Shown here in pieces: positions 28,211 through 38,700 of a stretch of DNA of 49,039 nt. This stretch comes from Candidatus Nanopelagicales bacterium. Lineage in GTDB: Bacteria > Actinomycetota > Actinomycetes > S36-B12. Both the position numbers and the translations under genes were made by a program. Under the pieces are notes generated by a model. The model searched no databases and had not been told where the DNA came from. It saw nothing but the letters and a program-made list of their open reading frames with translations. Where the stretch lies: positions 1 to 49,039 of the forward strand of contig JAFMDS010000010.1 of assembly GCA_017857175.1 (NCBI GenBank), written 5' to 3'. Position 1 is the stretch's first letter; each line of letters opens with the position of its first letter.

Positions 28211-29668
28211 TTAGTAGCGGTAGTGATCCGGCTTGTAGGGGCCGGATACGTCAACACCAAGGTACTCAGCCTGAGGCTTGGATAGTTCGGTGAGGTGAAC
28301 GCCGAGTGCATCCAGATGCAGACGAGCAACCATTTCGTCGAGGTGCTTGGGAAGAACGTGCACATCAAGGGAGTACTGATCCCTCTTGGTGAACAACTCG
28401 ATCTGTGCCAACACCTGGTTGGTGAATGAGTTGCTCATGACAAATGATGGGTGGCCGGTTGCGTTACCAAGATTGAGAAGTCGACCCTCTGACAACATGA
28501 TGATGGAGTGTCCATCAGCAAAAGTCCACTCGTCAACCTGTGGCTTGATGGTCTTGCGCTTGATGCCCGGAGTTGCAGCTAAGCCAGTAATGTCGATTTC
28601 GTTGTCAAAGTGACCAATGTTTCCAACAATGGCTTGGTGCTTCATCTGCGACATGTGCTCTGCAGTGATGACGTCATAGCAGCCAGTTGCGGTGATAAAG
28701 ATGTCTGCCTTGTCAACGACGTCTTCGATCGTTGCAACCTGGTAGCCATCCATTGCTGCCTGCATGGCGCAAATTGGATCGACTTCGGTGACGATCACGC
28801 GAGCGCCTTGACCACGAAGTGAATCAGCAGAACCCTTGCCCACGTCGCCGTAGCCAGCGACAACAGCAACCTTGCCACCGATCAAGGTATCGGTTGCGCG
28901 ATTGATGCCATCAACGAGCGAGTGGCGGCAACCGTACTTGTTATCGAACTTGCTCTTGGTTACTGAGTCATTCACGTTGATCGCTGGGAAGAGCAGCGCA
29001 CCTTCGCGATGCATTTCGTAGAGACGGTGAACGCCTGTTGTTGTTTCTTCGGTGACACCGATGATTCCGTCAGCGATGTTGGTCCAGCGCTGTGAATCTT
29101 CGGTGAGTGTCCGGGCCAGCGTCTCGAGAACAACGGTGTATTCCTCGGATGTGTCTGCATCGGGCTTTGGCACGACACCTGCGGCTTCAAACTCCTTGCC
29201 CTTGTGCACAAGCAGGGTTGCATCTCCACCATCGTCGAGGATCATGTTCGGGCCCTTGCCATCTGGCCACATCAGGATCTGCTCGGTGCACCACCAGTAC
29301 TCGGGGAGGGATTCACCCTTCCATGCGTAGACAGGAACACCTTGGGGATTATCAACAGTTCCATTGGGACCAACAACGACTGCAGCAGCAGAATGGTCTT
29401 GGGTTGAGAAAATGTTGCAGGACGCCCAGCGGACATCGGCACCGAGCTCCACCAGTGTCTCAATGAGCACTGCTGTCTGGACGGTCATGTGCAATGAACC
29501 TGTGATGCGTGCGCCCGTCAGAGGCTTGGTCGAGCCAAATTGCTCACGCATTGCCATCAAACCAGGCATTTCATGCTCAGCCAAGCGAATTTCATCGCGG
29601 CCAAATTCGGCGAGACTGAGATCGGCAACCTTGTAATCGGGGGTGCCATCGGACTTAAATACGGACAC
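28211..29668 (-). CDS. sahH: Adenosylhomocysteinase (S-adenosyl-L-homocysteine hydrolase)
   Basis: [52 protein letters not shown]-like [51 protein letters not shown]-terminal [13 protein letters not shown] start with GAGGAG upstream. Confidence 0.98.
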   Translation of the reverse strand: MSVFKSDGTPDYKVADLSLAEFGRDEIRLAEHEMPGLMAMREQFGSTKPLTGARITGSLHMTVQTAVLIETLVELGADVRWASCNIFSTQDHSAAAVVVGPNGTVDNPQGVPVYAWKGESLPEYWWCTEQILMWPDGKGPNMILDDGGDATLLVHKGKEFEAAGVVPKPDADTSEEYTVVLETLARTLTEDSQRWTNIADGIIGVTEETTTGVHRLYEMHREGALLFPAINVNDSVTKSKFDNKYGCRHSLVDGINRATDTLIGGKVAVVAGYGDVGKGSADSLRGQGARVIVTEVDPICAMQAAMDGYQVATIEDVVDKADIFITATGCYDVITAEHMSQMKHQAIVGNIGHFDNEIDITGLAATPGIKRKTIKPQVDEWTFADGHSIIMLSEGRLLNLGNATGHPSFVMSNSFTNQVLAQIELFTKRDQYSLDVHVLPKHLDEMVARLHLDALGVHLTELSKPQAEYLGVDVSGPYKPDHYRY

Positions 29669-29713
29669 TAGAGCTCCTCATAATTTGTATGTGAATGATC
29701 CACAACGAAAACC

Positions 29714-29815
29714 AGGGCTCCGGACGCGTGGTGCCCTTAGTCTGCCAGATAACAAGAATTTCGCACTTCTCGGCACGCCAGCAGGGGTCAGAGCCTAAAA
29801 ATACCTAGAAGTGCG
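29714..29815 (-). ncRNA. Candidate structured 5' leader of sahH (two hairpins); identity unknown
   Basis: Perfect 9-bp inverted repeat CGCACTTCT/AGAAGTGCG (29762-29770 / 29807-29815) and AGGGC/GCCCT (29714-29718 / 29733-29737). Confidence 0.3.
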
Positions 29816-30112
29816 GTGGCCAAATCCTCACGGATAGGACGTGACGCATGTGGATATTTTGGCTCGATTCCACTCTCGCCGTGATCAATTGGTCTGTTTC
29901 GGGACTGCGTTCACAGCCCTTCTCCGCCCTTGCTCTGTCCGTCAAGATGCCGGCTTGCTTCAGATACGGGCCCACGATCAATGTCGGTCTGGAACCGCTG
30001 AACCAGCAGGGATTCGTCGGCGCACTCATCGGCCTCCGGGATACATTCACGTGCAGACGCACTGTCCTGCGGAGCAGATTGAGGTGAATCGAATGATATG
30101 AGCGCTCAAATA

Positions 30113-31039
30113 CTAGAGGTCTGACATGGAGCCACGATCCAGATCGGGCTCAAGAAAAATGTACTTTGCCGAGGGCACAGCAGCCCGCAACGCGATTTCG
30201 GCGTTATCAATGTCAACAGCAATTTCGGCGCCCGTGTCCGAATGGTGGATAGCAATCTTGGCCGCAACGAGAAGCTCGTCGGGACCAACATGCATGGTGC
30301 GCAAATGAATGACGCGCTCGACGCCATCGGAACTCTCTAGTGCGGCACGAATCGCATCGACTTCTTCGGGCAGGGCGCTTTCCCCCACCAGCATGGCGGT
30401 CATTTCAATGGCGAGGAAAATTGCAATAACAACTAGGAGAACTCCAACGCTCATTGCACCGACAGCGTCAAAGCGGCCATCACCCGTGATCACTGCCGCG
30501 CCAACACCAAAAAGTGCAAACATCAATCCAGTGAGTGCTCCTGCATCCTCCAAAAGAATGACAGGTAACTCTGGTTGGCGCGATTCGCGGATGAAACCAA
30601 AAAGTGATCGGCGCCCACGGGCCTTATTAGCTTCCCTGAATGCAGTGCGGAACGAATAGCTTTCAAGCCCAATTGCGACGAGAAGAACGACCACCGCAAT
30701 CCACCAATCGGTCAGCGGTTCGGGATTCTGCCATTTGTGTAGCCCTTCATAAAGTGAATACAGCCCACCGACCAAGAAAAGAACAATGGCAACAACGAAT
30801 CCATACACGTAGCGTCGGCGACCGTATCCAAAAGGGTGACTTTCATCGGCTGGTTTGCTTGCACGTTTATTCCCTATCAACAAAAGGATTTGATTACACG
30901 AGTCAGCAACGCTATGGATCGCTTCAGAGAGCATTGACGATGAACCTGTAAAGGCGAAGGCCACGAACTTGCTTACGGCAATACCCGCGTTCGCAATCAA
31001 TGCGGCAAAGATTGCCTTGATGCCACCCTCGGTGCTCAT
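30113..31039 (-). CDS. Cation diffusion facilitator family transporter
   Basis: Six-TM CDF protein: SSSMLSEAIHSVADSCNQILLLIGNKRASKPADESHPFGYGRRRYVYGFVVAIVLF, VILLEDAGALTGLMFALFGVG. Confidence 0.92.
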   Translation of the reverse strand: MSTEGGIKAIFAALIANAGIAVSKFVAFAFTGSSSMLSEAIHSVADSCNQILLLIGNKRASKPADESHPFGYGRRRYVYGFVVAIVLFLVGGLYSLYEGLHKWQNPEPLTDWWIAVVVLLVAIGLESYSFRTAFREANKARGRRSLFGFIRESRQPELPVILLEDAGALTGLMFALFGVGAAVITGDGRFDAVGAMSVGVLLVVIAIFLAIEMTAMLVGESALPEEVDAIRAALESSDGVERVIHLRTMHVGPDELLVAAKIAIHHSDTGAEIAVDIDNAEIALRAAVPSAKYIFLEPDLDRGSMSDL

Positions 31040-32089
31040 CTAAACCGCGCCAGCCGTAACAACAGCAACGGAGCCTGTTGTTGTGATGTGGGCATCGGGT
31101 TCGGCAGCAACAAGTATTGCGGCCTGTCCCGGAGTAAGCTCGCGCGTGATTTCAGACGATTCAAACCCAACACGCACTGTGCCCTCAAGGCAGAGGATCA
31201 CGCGGTAGGCACCCGTGTCAGCGGTAGTGCCGGCATTGTTTGAGCTCTGAACCTGAATCGTGAAAGGTGCATCGCCCGGATTGGGCGAGAATTCAGAGAA
31301 GTCCAAGGCCTGCAGCGCAAGATCAATGAATACCGGCTTGGGTGTCAACCCGAGGCGAAGCACGTTGTCCGATGTAGTCATGACTTCAAGGCCTGTTCCG
31401 CGAATGTAACTGTGCGGCACTCCTGAGGGGACGAATAATGATGCACCTGGAGCGAGCCGGACAACGCGCAGGTACAACGCAAGAATCGCCCCGGGATCGT
31501 CAGGATATTCGGCAGCGACAGTGGAGTAGGCGGCGCAATCGAGTTCGGACAACCCTGCATTGCGTGCGGCCAATGGGATGAGTGAGATCAACGCACCAAG
31601 GTCTGTGAGCGAACCTGCAACCTGGGCCATCTGTAAAAAGTCGAACGTGACGTAGCGGTCGAAGTCGGTGTGAAGTTCAGCGAGCGCGGCAAGAACCGCG
31701 GTCGTTTCGGACTTGGGACGCCACCCCACGAATACATCGAAATTTTCCAGTGCATAGAGCATTTCAATTTTTTCATTGGAGTCGGCAAATGCTCCATGAT
31801 AAGCATCTTGTTGGTTCAACTCGCGAAACCCATGCTCTGCCATGTGCCTATTCGGGTGAACCTGAATGGAGAGCGGCTTGGCAGCCGAGAGGAGTTTGAC
31901 CAAAATCGGTGCCTGATCGACATCGAGGTGCTGATCGAGTGTGTCTGCGGAATCTACGAGCGGCGAAGGGCCACTGGGGTGAACACCAAACCACAACTCA
32001 GCCAGCGGTGAAGAACCGTGAGTCCAGGGACGTAAACCTTCTGCGCTGCCCCACTCATAATTCTTGAGCGCACCCGTAATGACAAACAC
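31040..32089 (-). CDS. manA: Mannose-6-phosphate isomerase, class I
   Basis: LKNYEWGSAEGL, PLAELWFGVHPSGPSPL, PILVKLLSAAKPLSIQVHPNRHMAEHGF, PSGVPHSYIRGTGLEVMTTSDNVLRLGLTPKPV. Confidence 0.95.
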   Translation of the reverse strand: MFVITGALKNYEWGSAEGLRPWTHGSSPLAELWFGVHPSGPSPLVDSADTLDQHLDVDQAPILVKLLSAAKPLSIQVHPNRHMAEHGFRELNQQDAYHGAFADSNEKIEMLYALENFDVFVGWRPKSETTAVLAALAELHTDFDRYVTFDFLQMAQVAGSLTDLGALISLIPLAARNAGLSELDCAAYSTVAAEYPDDPGAILALYLRVVRLAPGASLFVPSGVPHSYIRGTGLEVMTTSDNVLRLGLTPKPVFIDLALQALDFSEFSPNPGDAPFTIQVQSSNNAGTTADTGAYRVILCLEGTVRVGFESSEITRELTPGQAAILVAAEPDAHITTTGSVAVVTAGAV

Positions 32090-32092
32090 AAA

Positions 32093-33772
32093 TTAATCCG
32101 CAGACTCGATCAACATGACCGGGATGACCTGTGATGGCGCACCCTGCTCACCGGCAATGCGACGGATTGGGAATCGCAAGCCACACACCGTGCAGACCAG
32201 TCTGGCCGCCTCGGGGCTGCCATCGCCTGCATCGGGTTCGAGTGAACCATGTGCCGCACAGGGACACGCCAATACCGCCCATAATTCAGGGGCGATGCCA
32301 AATGGAGGAGCAGTGCTGGAGGCAACATGTTCGGGTGCCTGCATCATGCCCAAAACGTGATCGCGGATTTCTTGCATGCGCGATAACTCCCGTGCCTCCG
32401 CATTCAACCTGAGAAGTGGCTCAGTGTTACTCGCGCGCACGTTGAACCACCAGGTATCGCCTGAGACGCTCAGGCCATCGAGTTCGTCGAATTCAACGCC
32501 CGGTTGAGTTTCGTAGGCACTCTTAATGCGTGCGACAACAGCCGCCTGATCGGCCACTTTAGTGTTGATCTCGCCACTGGCAAAGTATCTGTTGAATGGC
32601 TCCATCAAACTGGAAAATGTGGTGCCCTCCGGGGTTTCACCCAATGCCGCGATGCAATGCAAGGCTGCGAGCATGCCCGAATCAGCGCGCCAGAACTCAC
32701 GGAAATAAAAGTGCCCCGAGTGCTCGCCACCGAATACCGCATTTGTTTCCGCCATGGTCGCTTTGATGAATGAATGCCCCACGCGCGTGCGCACTGCAGT
32801 TCCGCCATGCTCAGCAATCACCTCAGGGACAGTTCGCGAGGTGATCAAATTATGAATCACGTTGCTGCCGGGATGTCGAGCTAACTCGCGGGCGGCAATC
32901 AGCGCGGTGATCACCGACGGTGTTACAGGGTCACCTTTTTCATCGACAACGAAACAACGATCCGCATCGCCATCAAAGGCAAGCCCGAGATCAGCATCGG
33001 AATCGCGCACCGCCTTTTGCAGGTCAACAAGGTTCGCAGGCTCAATTGGATTCGCTTCGTGGTTGGGAAAGGTGCCGTCAAGTTCGAAGTACATCGGGAT
33101 GATGGTCAATGGCAGCTTAGGAAGACCTGCATCGGTTTCCAATACGGCCGGCACGGTAAAGCCACCCATGCCATTACCCGCATCAACAACGATCGTGAGG
33201 TGACGCCCTGATTCAACGGGTACCAAGCTGCGCAAATACTTGGCGTACTCGGGCAGGACATCGCGGTGAGAAATATTTCCAATAGGCCCACCACTGCCAT
33301 CGCTGGTGGCCGAGTTGTTGCGTGCGGTGATCTCCCCTGAAGTGATGAGACGGCTAATCTCGCGCAGCCCGGAATCCTGCCCCACCGGCGCTGCACCTGC
33401 GCGGCACAATTTGATGCCGTTGTACTCGGCAGGATTGTGACTCGCGGTGAACATGGCGCCTGGAATATTCATGGAACCCGACGCGAAGTAAAGACCATCG
33501 GTACTGGCCAACCCAATCTCGATGACATCGCAGCCCATCTCGCGCACGCCTTCTGCGAAGGAGGCGACCAAATCTGGTCCCGATGGCCGCATGTCATGAC
33601 CCACAACGACCACGCCGGGGCCACCATCAACAGCGGAAATACCTAAGACTTTGACAAATGCTGCCCCAACAGCGTGGGCCAGGTCCTCATCGAGTTGGTC
33701 GGGATAGGTGCCACGAACGTCATATGCCTTGATGATTTGACTGAGGTCACGGCCGGTGAGATCTATATCCAC
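32093..33772 (-). CDS. manB: Phosphomannomutase/phosphoglucomutase with C-terminal Trm112-like zinc-ribbon extension
   Basis: IKAYDVRGTYPDQLDEDLAHAVGAAF, MFTASHNPAEYNGIKLC, GLAFDGDADRCFVVDEKG, FGGEHSGHFYFREFWRADSGMLA; C-terminal PELWAVLACPCAAHGSLEP...RLVCTVCGLRFPIRR...QVIPVMLIESAD. Confidence 0.93.
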   Translation of the reverse strand: MDIDLTGRDLSQIIKAYDVRGTYPDQLDEDLAHAVGAAFVKVLGISAVDGGPGVVVVGHDMRPSGPDLVASFAEGVREMGCDVIEIGLASTDGLYFASGSMNIPGAMFTASHNPAEYNGIKLCRAGAAPVGQDSGLREISRLITSGEITARNNSATSDGSGGPIGNISHRDVLPEYAKYLRSLVPVESGRHLTIVVDAGNGMGGFTVPAVLETDAGLPKLPLTIIPMYFELDGTFPNHEANPIEPANLVDLQKAVRDSDADLGLAFDGDADRCFVVDEKGDPVTPSVITALIAARELARHPGSNVIHNLITSRTVPEVIAEHGGTAVRTRVGHSFIKATMAETNAVFGGEHSGHFYFREFWRADSGMLAALHCIAALGETPEGTTFSSLMEPFNRYFASGEINTKVADQAAVVARIKSAYETQPGVEFDELDGLSVSGDTWWFNVRASNTEPLLRLNAEARELSRMQEIRDHVLGMMQAPEHVASSTAPPFGIAPELWAVLACPCAAHGSLEPDAGDGSPEAARLVCTVCGLRFPIRRIAGEQGAPSQVIPVMLIESAD

Positions 33773-33807
33773 ACCGCAAGGCTATCTGCCCAGGGTGTCC
33801 TGGTGGA

Positions 33808-34203
33808 TTATTCCCCTGACTCGCGGGGCGAATCAACCGAGTGCAGAACCCGCAGGTGTCCTTTCCGAGCAACTTCAACGGTGGCGCCCGATTCGGCCGA
33901 GCGAGCTTCCCGCTCCAGGTAGCGCGGACGTGCCGCCTCCCGCACCGCGTTGGCCAATGCCTCGAGATCATCACTGGACGGTTTCAACGCATCAGCATCC
34001 GGTGCAATACGCACGATCTCCCAGCCACGAGGAGCCGTCATTCGCTCACTATGCATTTGGCACAGGTCATAACAATGTGGTTCGGCATAGGTTGCTAACG
34101 GCCCAAGGACTGCGGTGGAGTCTGCGTACACGTACGTCAGGGTGGACACTGCAGCTGAACTACAGGATGGTTTTGAACACCTACGACGACTCACGCAACG
34201 CAC
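33808..34203 (-). CDS. DUF3499-family protein
   Basis: RRRCSKPSCSSAAVSTLTYVYADSTAVLGPLATYAEPHCYDLCQMHSERMTAPRGWEIVRI; position between manB and whiB as in other actinobacteria. Confidence 0.88.
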   Translation of the reverse strand: MRCVSRRRCSKPSCSSAAVSTLTYVYADSTAVLGPLATYAEPHCYDLCQMHSERMTAPRGWEIVRIAPDADALKPSSDDLEALANAVREAARPRYLEREARSAESGATVEVARKGHLRVLHSVDSPRESGE

Positions 34204-34218
34204 GTTAGTGCGATCGGG

Positions 34219-35760
34219 TCACGAACTCGCGGCGGCGCGCCGCATGACTACACCCGCATTCTGATCCGCGGTCGGAACTTCAACGATGATGCGCAATGGT
34301 GACCATGGGTAGCCCGTGATCAAATCACCGTACCGAGACTTTTCCCGCACACGGTGTGCCGCCAGAATCGGACCGGAGTTCTCCGTGGGCGTGACAATGG
34401 CGGTGAACCAATCCACTCCAGGAGGTGCTTCAAGCTTCACGTTCTTCACGGTGCCCGCGGGAATCTTGAGTCGACGCGGCGCAGTGGCTGGCGAAATATC
34501 CTTTCCGCCCGTAAACGGCAGCAGAACGATATCAACCTCGGCATCCTCTTGAGGCGCGGTAATTGCTAGGCGAACATCGGTGGCATCACGAACTGGCAAC
34601 CCTGAGACTGCAGCCGGACCTGTGAAAGGTTGAGCGCCCGCACTAAATGCGGTTTCGTCTTGAACTCGTTTGCCACCAAAGAATTGGCGCATGCCAGCAA
34701 CGATTGGTTGATCCGATGTAAGTTCCAAGGTCGAAGGCAATGCTCCATCAGGGGTTTGTGGAATTGCAGGAGACATGTCAACCGTGAGCACTGCACCAGA
34801 AGTCACCGTGAACGAGTTGCGCACTGCGGGTTCATAGGCACCTTCAGCAGACATGACCCGCACTGTCACGTTGGCGTCGTTATCGCTGGTGGACACCATG
34901 GACAACACGCGCGCGCCTAATCCATTGATGATTCCAGGGACATAAACTTTATTGGCCGGTTGGGCACTTTGTGGGATCCAGTCGGTGCCCACCGAATCCA
35001 ACCCTGAACGTTGCTCATCATCTACCGATGCTCCAATGCGGCCAGTGCGAGCAATGACGTGAAATGCGGTCGCCGAGACACCCGGGGCGAGTACATCAAG
35101 TTGCACCGTCAGCCGATCCAGGGCTGGAATTACTAGACCTCGGCCGGCTGGGGCTTCGATAATTCCATCGGGACCATGCACGATCACGTCAACGCTCGCT
35201 GCTGTGTCATCAGGGTTCACCAGCAGTACACGAGTCTTGCGGCCGGCAATTGCGCCACCACCCACGAACCAGAAATCCGATGCAGCTGGCGCACATGCCG
35301 TACTTGCCATGCCGCGTCCGCGTCCGCTGGGATCACGCCCCCACTGGTCTGCCACGAGCCCTGGGGCCAGCGATCCCTCGCCATAGGCTCGGATCGCGGG
35401 CAACCTGTTGCCGAATGCTTCGATTTGACCCTGTTCGCCAACCTGCTTAATCACCGATCGCGCCGATTCTTTGCCAGGCAGGGTTTCCAGGCCCGCAGAA
35501 CCCGGACCGCCGTCTTGGCCCGGTTGACCCGGAACAACTGCCGCGGTGACGCGAACTCCTAGGTCACCACCCGTGCCTGGTTCGGGACACAACAGAACTG
35601 ACGAACCAATCGGCTGGACGGTCACTGCTTGCTCAGACCGGGACGGAAGCTCCTGAGTGCCCACGACGCCTACACCGATAAGGAGCGCAGCGCCTGCAAC
35701 CACAACAACCGGCGCCAGCCAACGTTGTGTCATCATTGATGTCGTCTTTGAGGTCATCAT
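34219..35760 (-). CDS. DUF5719-like secreted/membrane-anchored protein
   Basis: Single N-terminal TM (LAPVVVVAGAALLIGVGVVGT), followed by repetitive beta-rich domain WFVGGGAIAGRKTRVLLVNPDDTAASVDVIVHGPDG; 4-bp overlap with the upstream GT2. Confidence 0.75.
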   Translation of the reverse strand: MMTSKTTSMMTQRWLAPVVVVAGAALLIGVGVVGTQELPSRSEQAVTVQPIGSSVLLCPEPGTGGDLGVRVTAAVVPGQPGQDGGPGSAGLETLPGKESARSVIKQVGEQGQIEAFGNRLPAIRAYGEGSLAPGLVADQWGRDPSGRGRGMASTACAPAASDFWFVGGGAIAGRKTRVLLVNPDDTAASVDVIVHGPDGIIEAPAGRGLVIPALDRLTVQLDVLAPGVSATAFHVIARTGRIGASVDDEQRSGLDSVGTDWIPQSAQPANKVYVPGIINGLGARVLSMVSTSDNDANVTVRVMSAEGAYEPAVRNSFTVTSGAVLTVDMSPAIPQTPDGALPSTLELTSDQPIVAGMRQFFGGKRVQDETAFSAGAQPFTGPAAVSGLPVRDATDVRLAITAPQEDAEVDIVLLPFTGGKDISPATAPRRLKIPAGTVKNVKLEAPPGVDWFTAIVTPTENSGPILAAHRVREKSRYGDLITGYPWSPLRIIVEVPTADQNAGVVMRRAAASS

Positions 35761-38700
35761 TGAATTCGCGCCTCCAGTGCTGCAAGAGCTTCAGCATCGG
35801 CATCAATGTCAACATGCTTGCGGCTCGGCAGTGCTGTTATGACAAGACCGAGAACAATGAGCAATTGCGCGAGCAGGAAATAACCGCGTACAGAGCCATC
35901 GAACTCAACAACGACCATGGGGCTGCCTTGAGGTATCGCAAAAGTCGCCGACCAATTCAACGGTGACTCCGTGGTTACTTGCTTGAGCTCCCCCGCCTTC
36001 CATCGCGAGTCAGCGCTAGCGCCAATGTACAAAACACGTGTGCCAGAGCCGTCGGGCAATGTCTGGTCGATATAGGGAGAGACACCGACGTCGCCCGGTT
36101 GTGCAATACCAACGGGTGACTGGGTATCGCCATCGGAAATGCGTGCGCGCGATGTTACGCCCGCAACACGCCACAAGACCTCGCCATCAGCATTGGACAA
36201 TCTGCGCAACCCTGGTTCGGCATCCAAAATTGGGATAATGTCTTCAGACGAGGATTGTGCAAGCAACACGTACCTCACTCCGTAACCAGCGAGCACCGCG
36301 ATTTCATCTCCGCCTCTCCCGGAAGCCATCGAGGCAACATAGGGATCAATCGCCTCCCACACTTGAGCAGGAGGTGGGACATCGGCATCCCCGAGTGTAA
36401 GACCAGCGCCGTTTAACAGCGTGTAGGTAACCCGACCGGATTTGTCATCGGAAAGAACTAGCGTGCGCGGGGCTTGCGGACTCCGCGAATCCGCTGCAAC
36501 AAATGCAGGGACCGTGGTCGAGGATCCGCGAAAGAGAGTGGTGTCATTCGCTGGCAGTAACCACAGTGCTGAAACCACGGGGACTAGGAATGCGCCGATA
36601 ACTGCAATGGCGGCGACCGGTTGCCCAAGACTGAAACTTTGGCCGACAAAGCGAGTGCGCAATCCTTGGGCGCCGAGTGCGGCCGCCGCAATGAGCGCGA
36701 TCGACATGACCAATGTTGCCGGACCTGCCCACGTGCGAATTGCAACGGTTTGTCCCGGTGGGGTCACAGGAATCATCACTTGAATGAGCGCAAAAACGGC
36801 GGCGATCGCAACAAGTACCCACCACATCACAACGACATTGCGGCGATCCGAGCGCAGGAGCGCCATGAGTGCGGCAAAAACAAGTCCGACGGTGATGATC
36901 AGGGGTGACATGCCCGGTCCCCCCGGATGCAACAGCAGGATGTCAGTCATCGAGATATTCGGATCGGTCAAGTATGCAGATTGCAGGCCCGGCTCGAGTA
37001 GGAAGCGAACAGGTTCACGCACCAAAGTGAAACTCCACGGCATGAGCACCATGAAAGAAGCGCCGAAGGCAAATGCGAGCGGACGGATATTTGTGCTCAT
37101 CAATTTCCTGACGGCTAACAGCACGATGATGATGGCCACAAACGCAATCAGCCAAACGCCTGGCGCGAAGCTCAATACAACGGCCAGCAGTAGCGCCGTG
37201 CCAGCGGAGCGACGCACGGTGGCACCGGGTTGACACAGTCGGTAGAGAGACCGAATTGTGAACGGCAAAGCAATTGCCAGAACGCTGGTGCCCATGCGGC
37301 CCTGTGCCAGCGCTCCTGTCATTGCGGGAACAAGCGCGTAGGTCACTGCACCCCAGACACGCAAACCCTTTCCATGAATCAACCCGCGCGAGGCAAAATA
37401 TGCGGCCCAGCCTGCAAGTGGAATAGCAAGCAAGATGACGAACTGAACGGCCCAGGTTGCTTTGCCCAGCAGGACCGTGGCCAGAATCGCCAGAAACAAA
37501 AGATAAGTTGGTGAATCAGCCGTTGATCCAGGCCCCACGTTGTGCCATGCCTCGGTGTAGGTCTGCCACAGGTCACTTGCTCCCCATGGGCTTGGTAGGA
37601 GAGCGCCGCCTTGAATGATGCCCTGACCCAGCCACAAAGATCTGGTGGCAACAACCGCGATGATGGTGAGTACAAGAATCGTGAGCACGCTGGGCTTGCG
37701 CATCACTCGTCGAATGAATCCAACCGAGGTCTGATCAAGGAATGCGGCATCGTCGTCCACCGGCCCCGAATCCAACGCACTCAGCGGCGTGACGGTCGAA
37801 TTACTCGTGGTTGCGAGCCCTGTTGCCGTTTCGAGCAGGCTGCGAATTTGATCGAAGGTGCTCGGACGCAGGTGATTGACCACAGACGCTGGTTCAGTTG
37901 CGCTGCGTGCAATCAGCGTGCGCGATTGGCGAATACGCCCCGGGTGTCGGAGCACGGACAGGACAGCAGAGAGCTCCCCTCGAGCGGCCACAAAGTCCTT
38001 GCCAAGTGAATAAACGAGTGCCCGGATCGCGCTACCTAGGTACAGGCGGGCCGCCAACAGCACCGCACGTAGTCCTGTTGAGTGCGACAGCAGAACGTGC
38101 ACGGCTGCTTCGCGATCTCGCGCCAGAAGATCGACATTGCCATCGCCCCTGCGGCCATGTGCCGATGCTTCGCGGTGGTGCATGAGGGCATCCGTTGCAA
38201 TGAGCACTCGCTCACCCATTCGGTGCGCCCGCCAGCAAAAATCAAGGTCGTCGCGGAACAGCGGCAACGCAGGGTCAAACCCCTCGAGTGCGTCCCAGAC
38301 GTCTCGGCGCACCAACATGCCCGCCGAACTCACTGCAAGGACATCGCGGGTTCCATCATGTTGCCCTTGGTCATGCTCGCGACGTTCAAGGCCCGTAACC
38401 CGCCTGCCATCGGCGGTAATGGCCACGCCCGCTTCAAGCAGGAGGCGCCGATCGTGCCATCCCAAAATTTTCGGTCCGAGAATCGCAGCACTCGGGTTGT
38501 CATCAGCGGTGGCGAGCAATCGTTCCAGACAGTGAGCGTCGGGAGCGCCGTCGTCATGGAGAAGCCACACCCATTCAACATGTCCCTCGGGCAGCGAAGG
38601 CCGTGGGACTGTTACCAAACCCGCCGCCACCGCAGCGCCAAAACCTGGATTGGTTCCGAGTTCAACAACGCGGTCTGATCCGAGTGCCTCGGTCAGCATG

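Noticed and set aside
29669-29840. SAH riboswitch or SAM-IV riboswitch upstream of sahH
   Set aside because: Inverted repeats present but I could not match either consensus as I remember it; kept only as an unidentified structured leader pending cmscan.
37611-38678. Multiple + strand ORFs (132-198 aa) opposite the large GT2
   Set aside because: Antisense shadows of a long coding frame with clear GT2 motifs.
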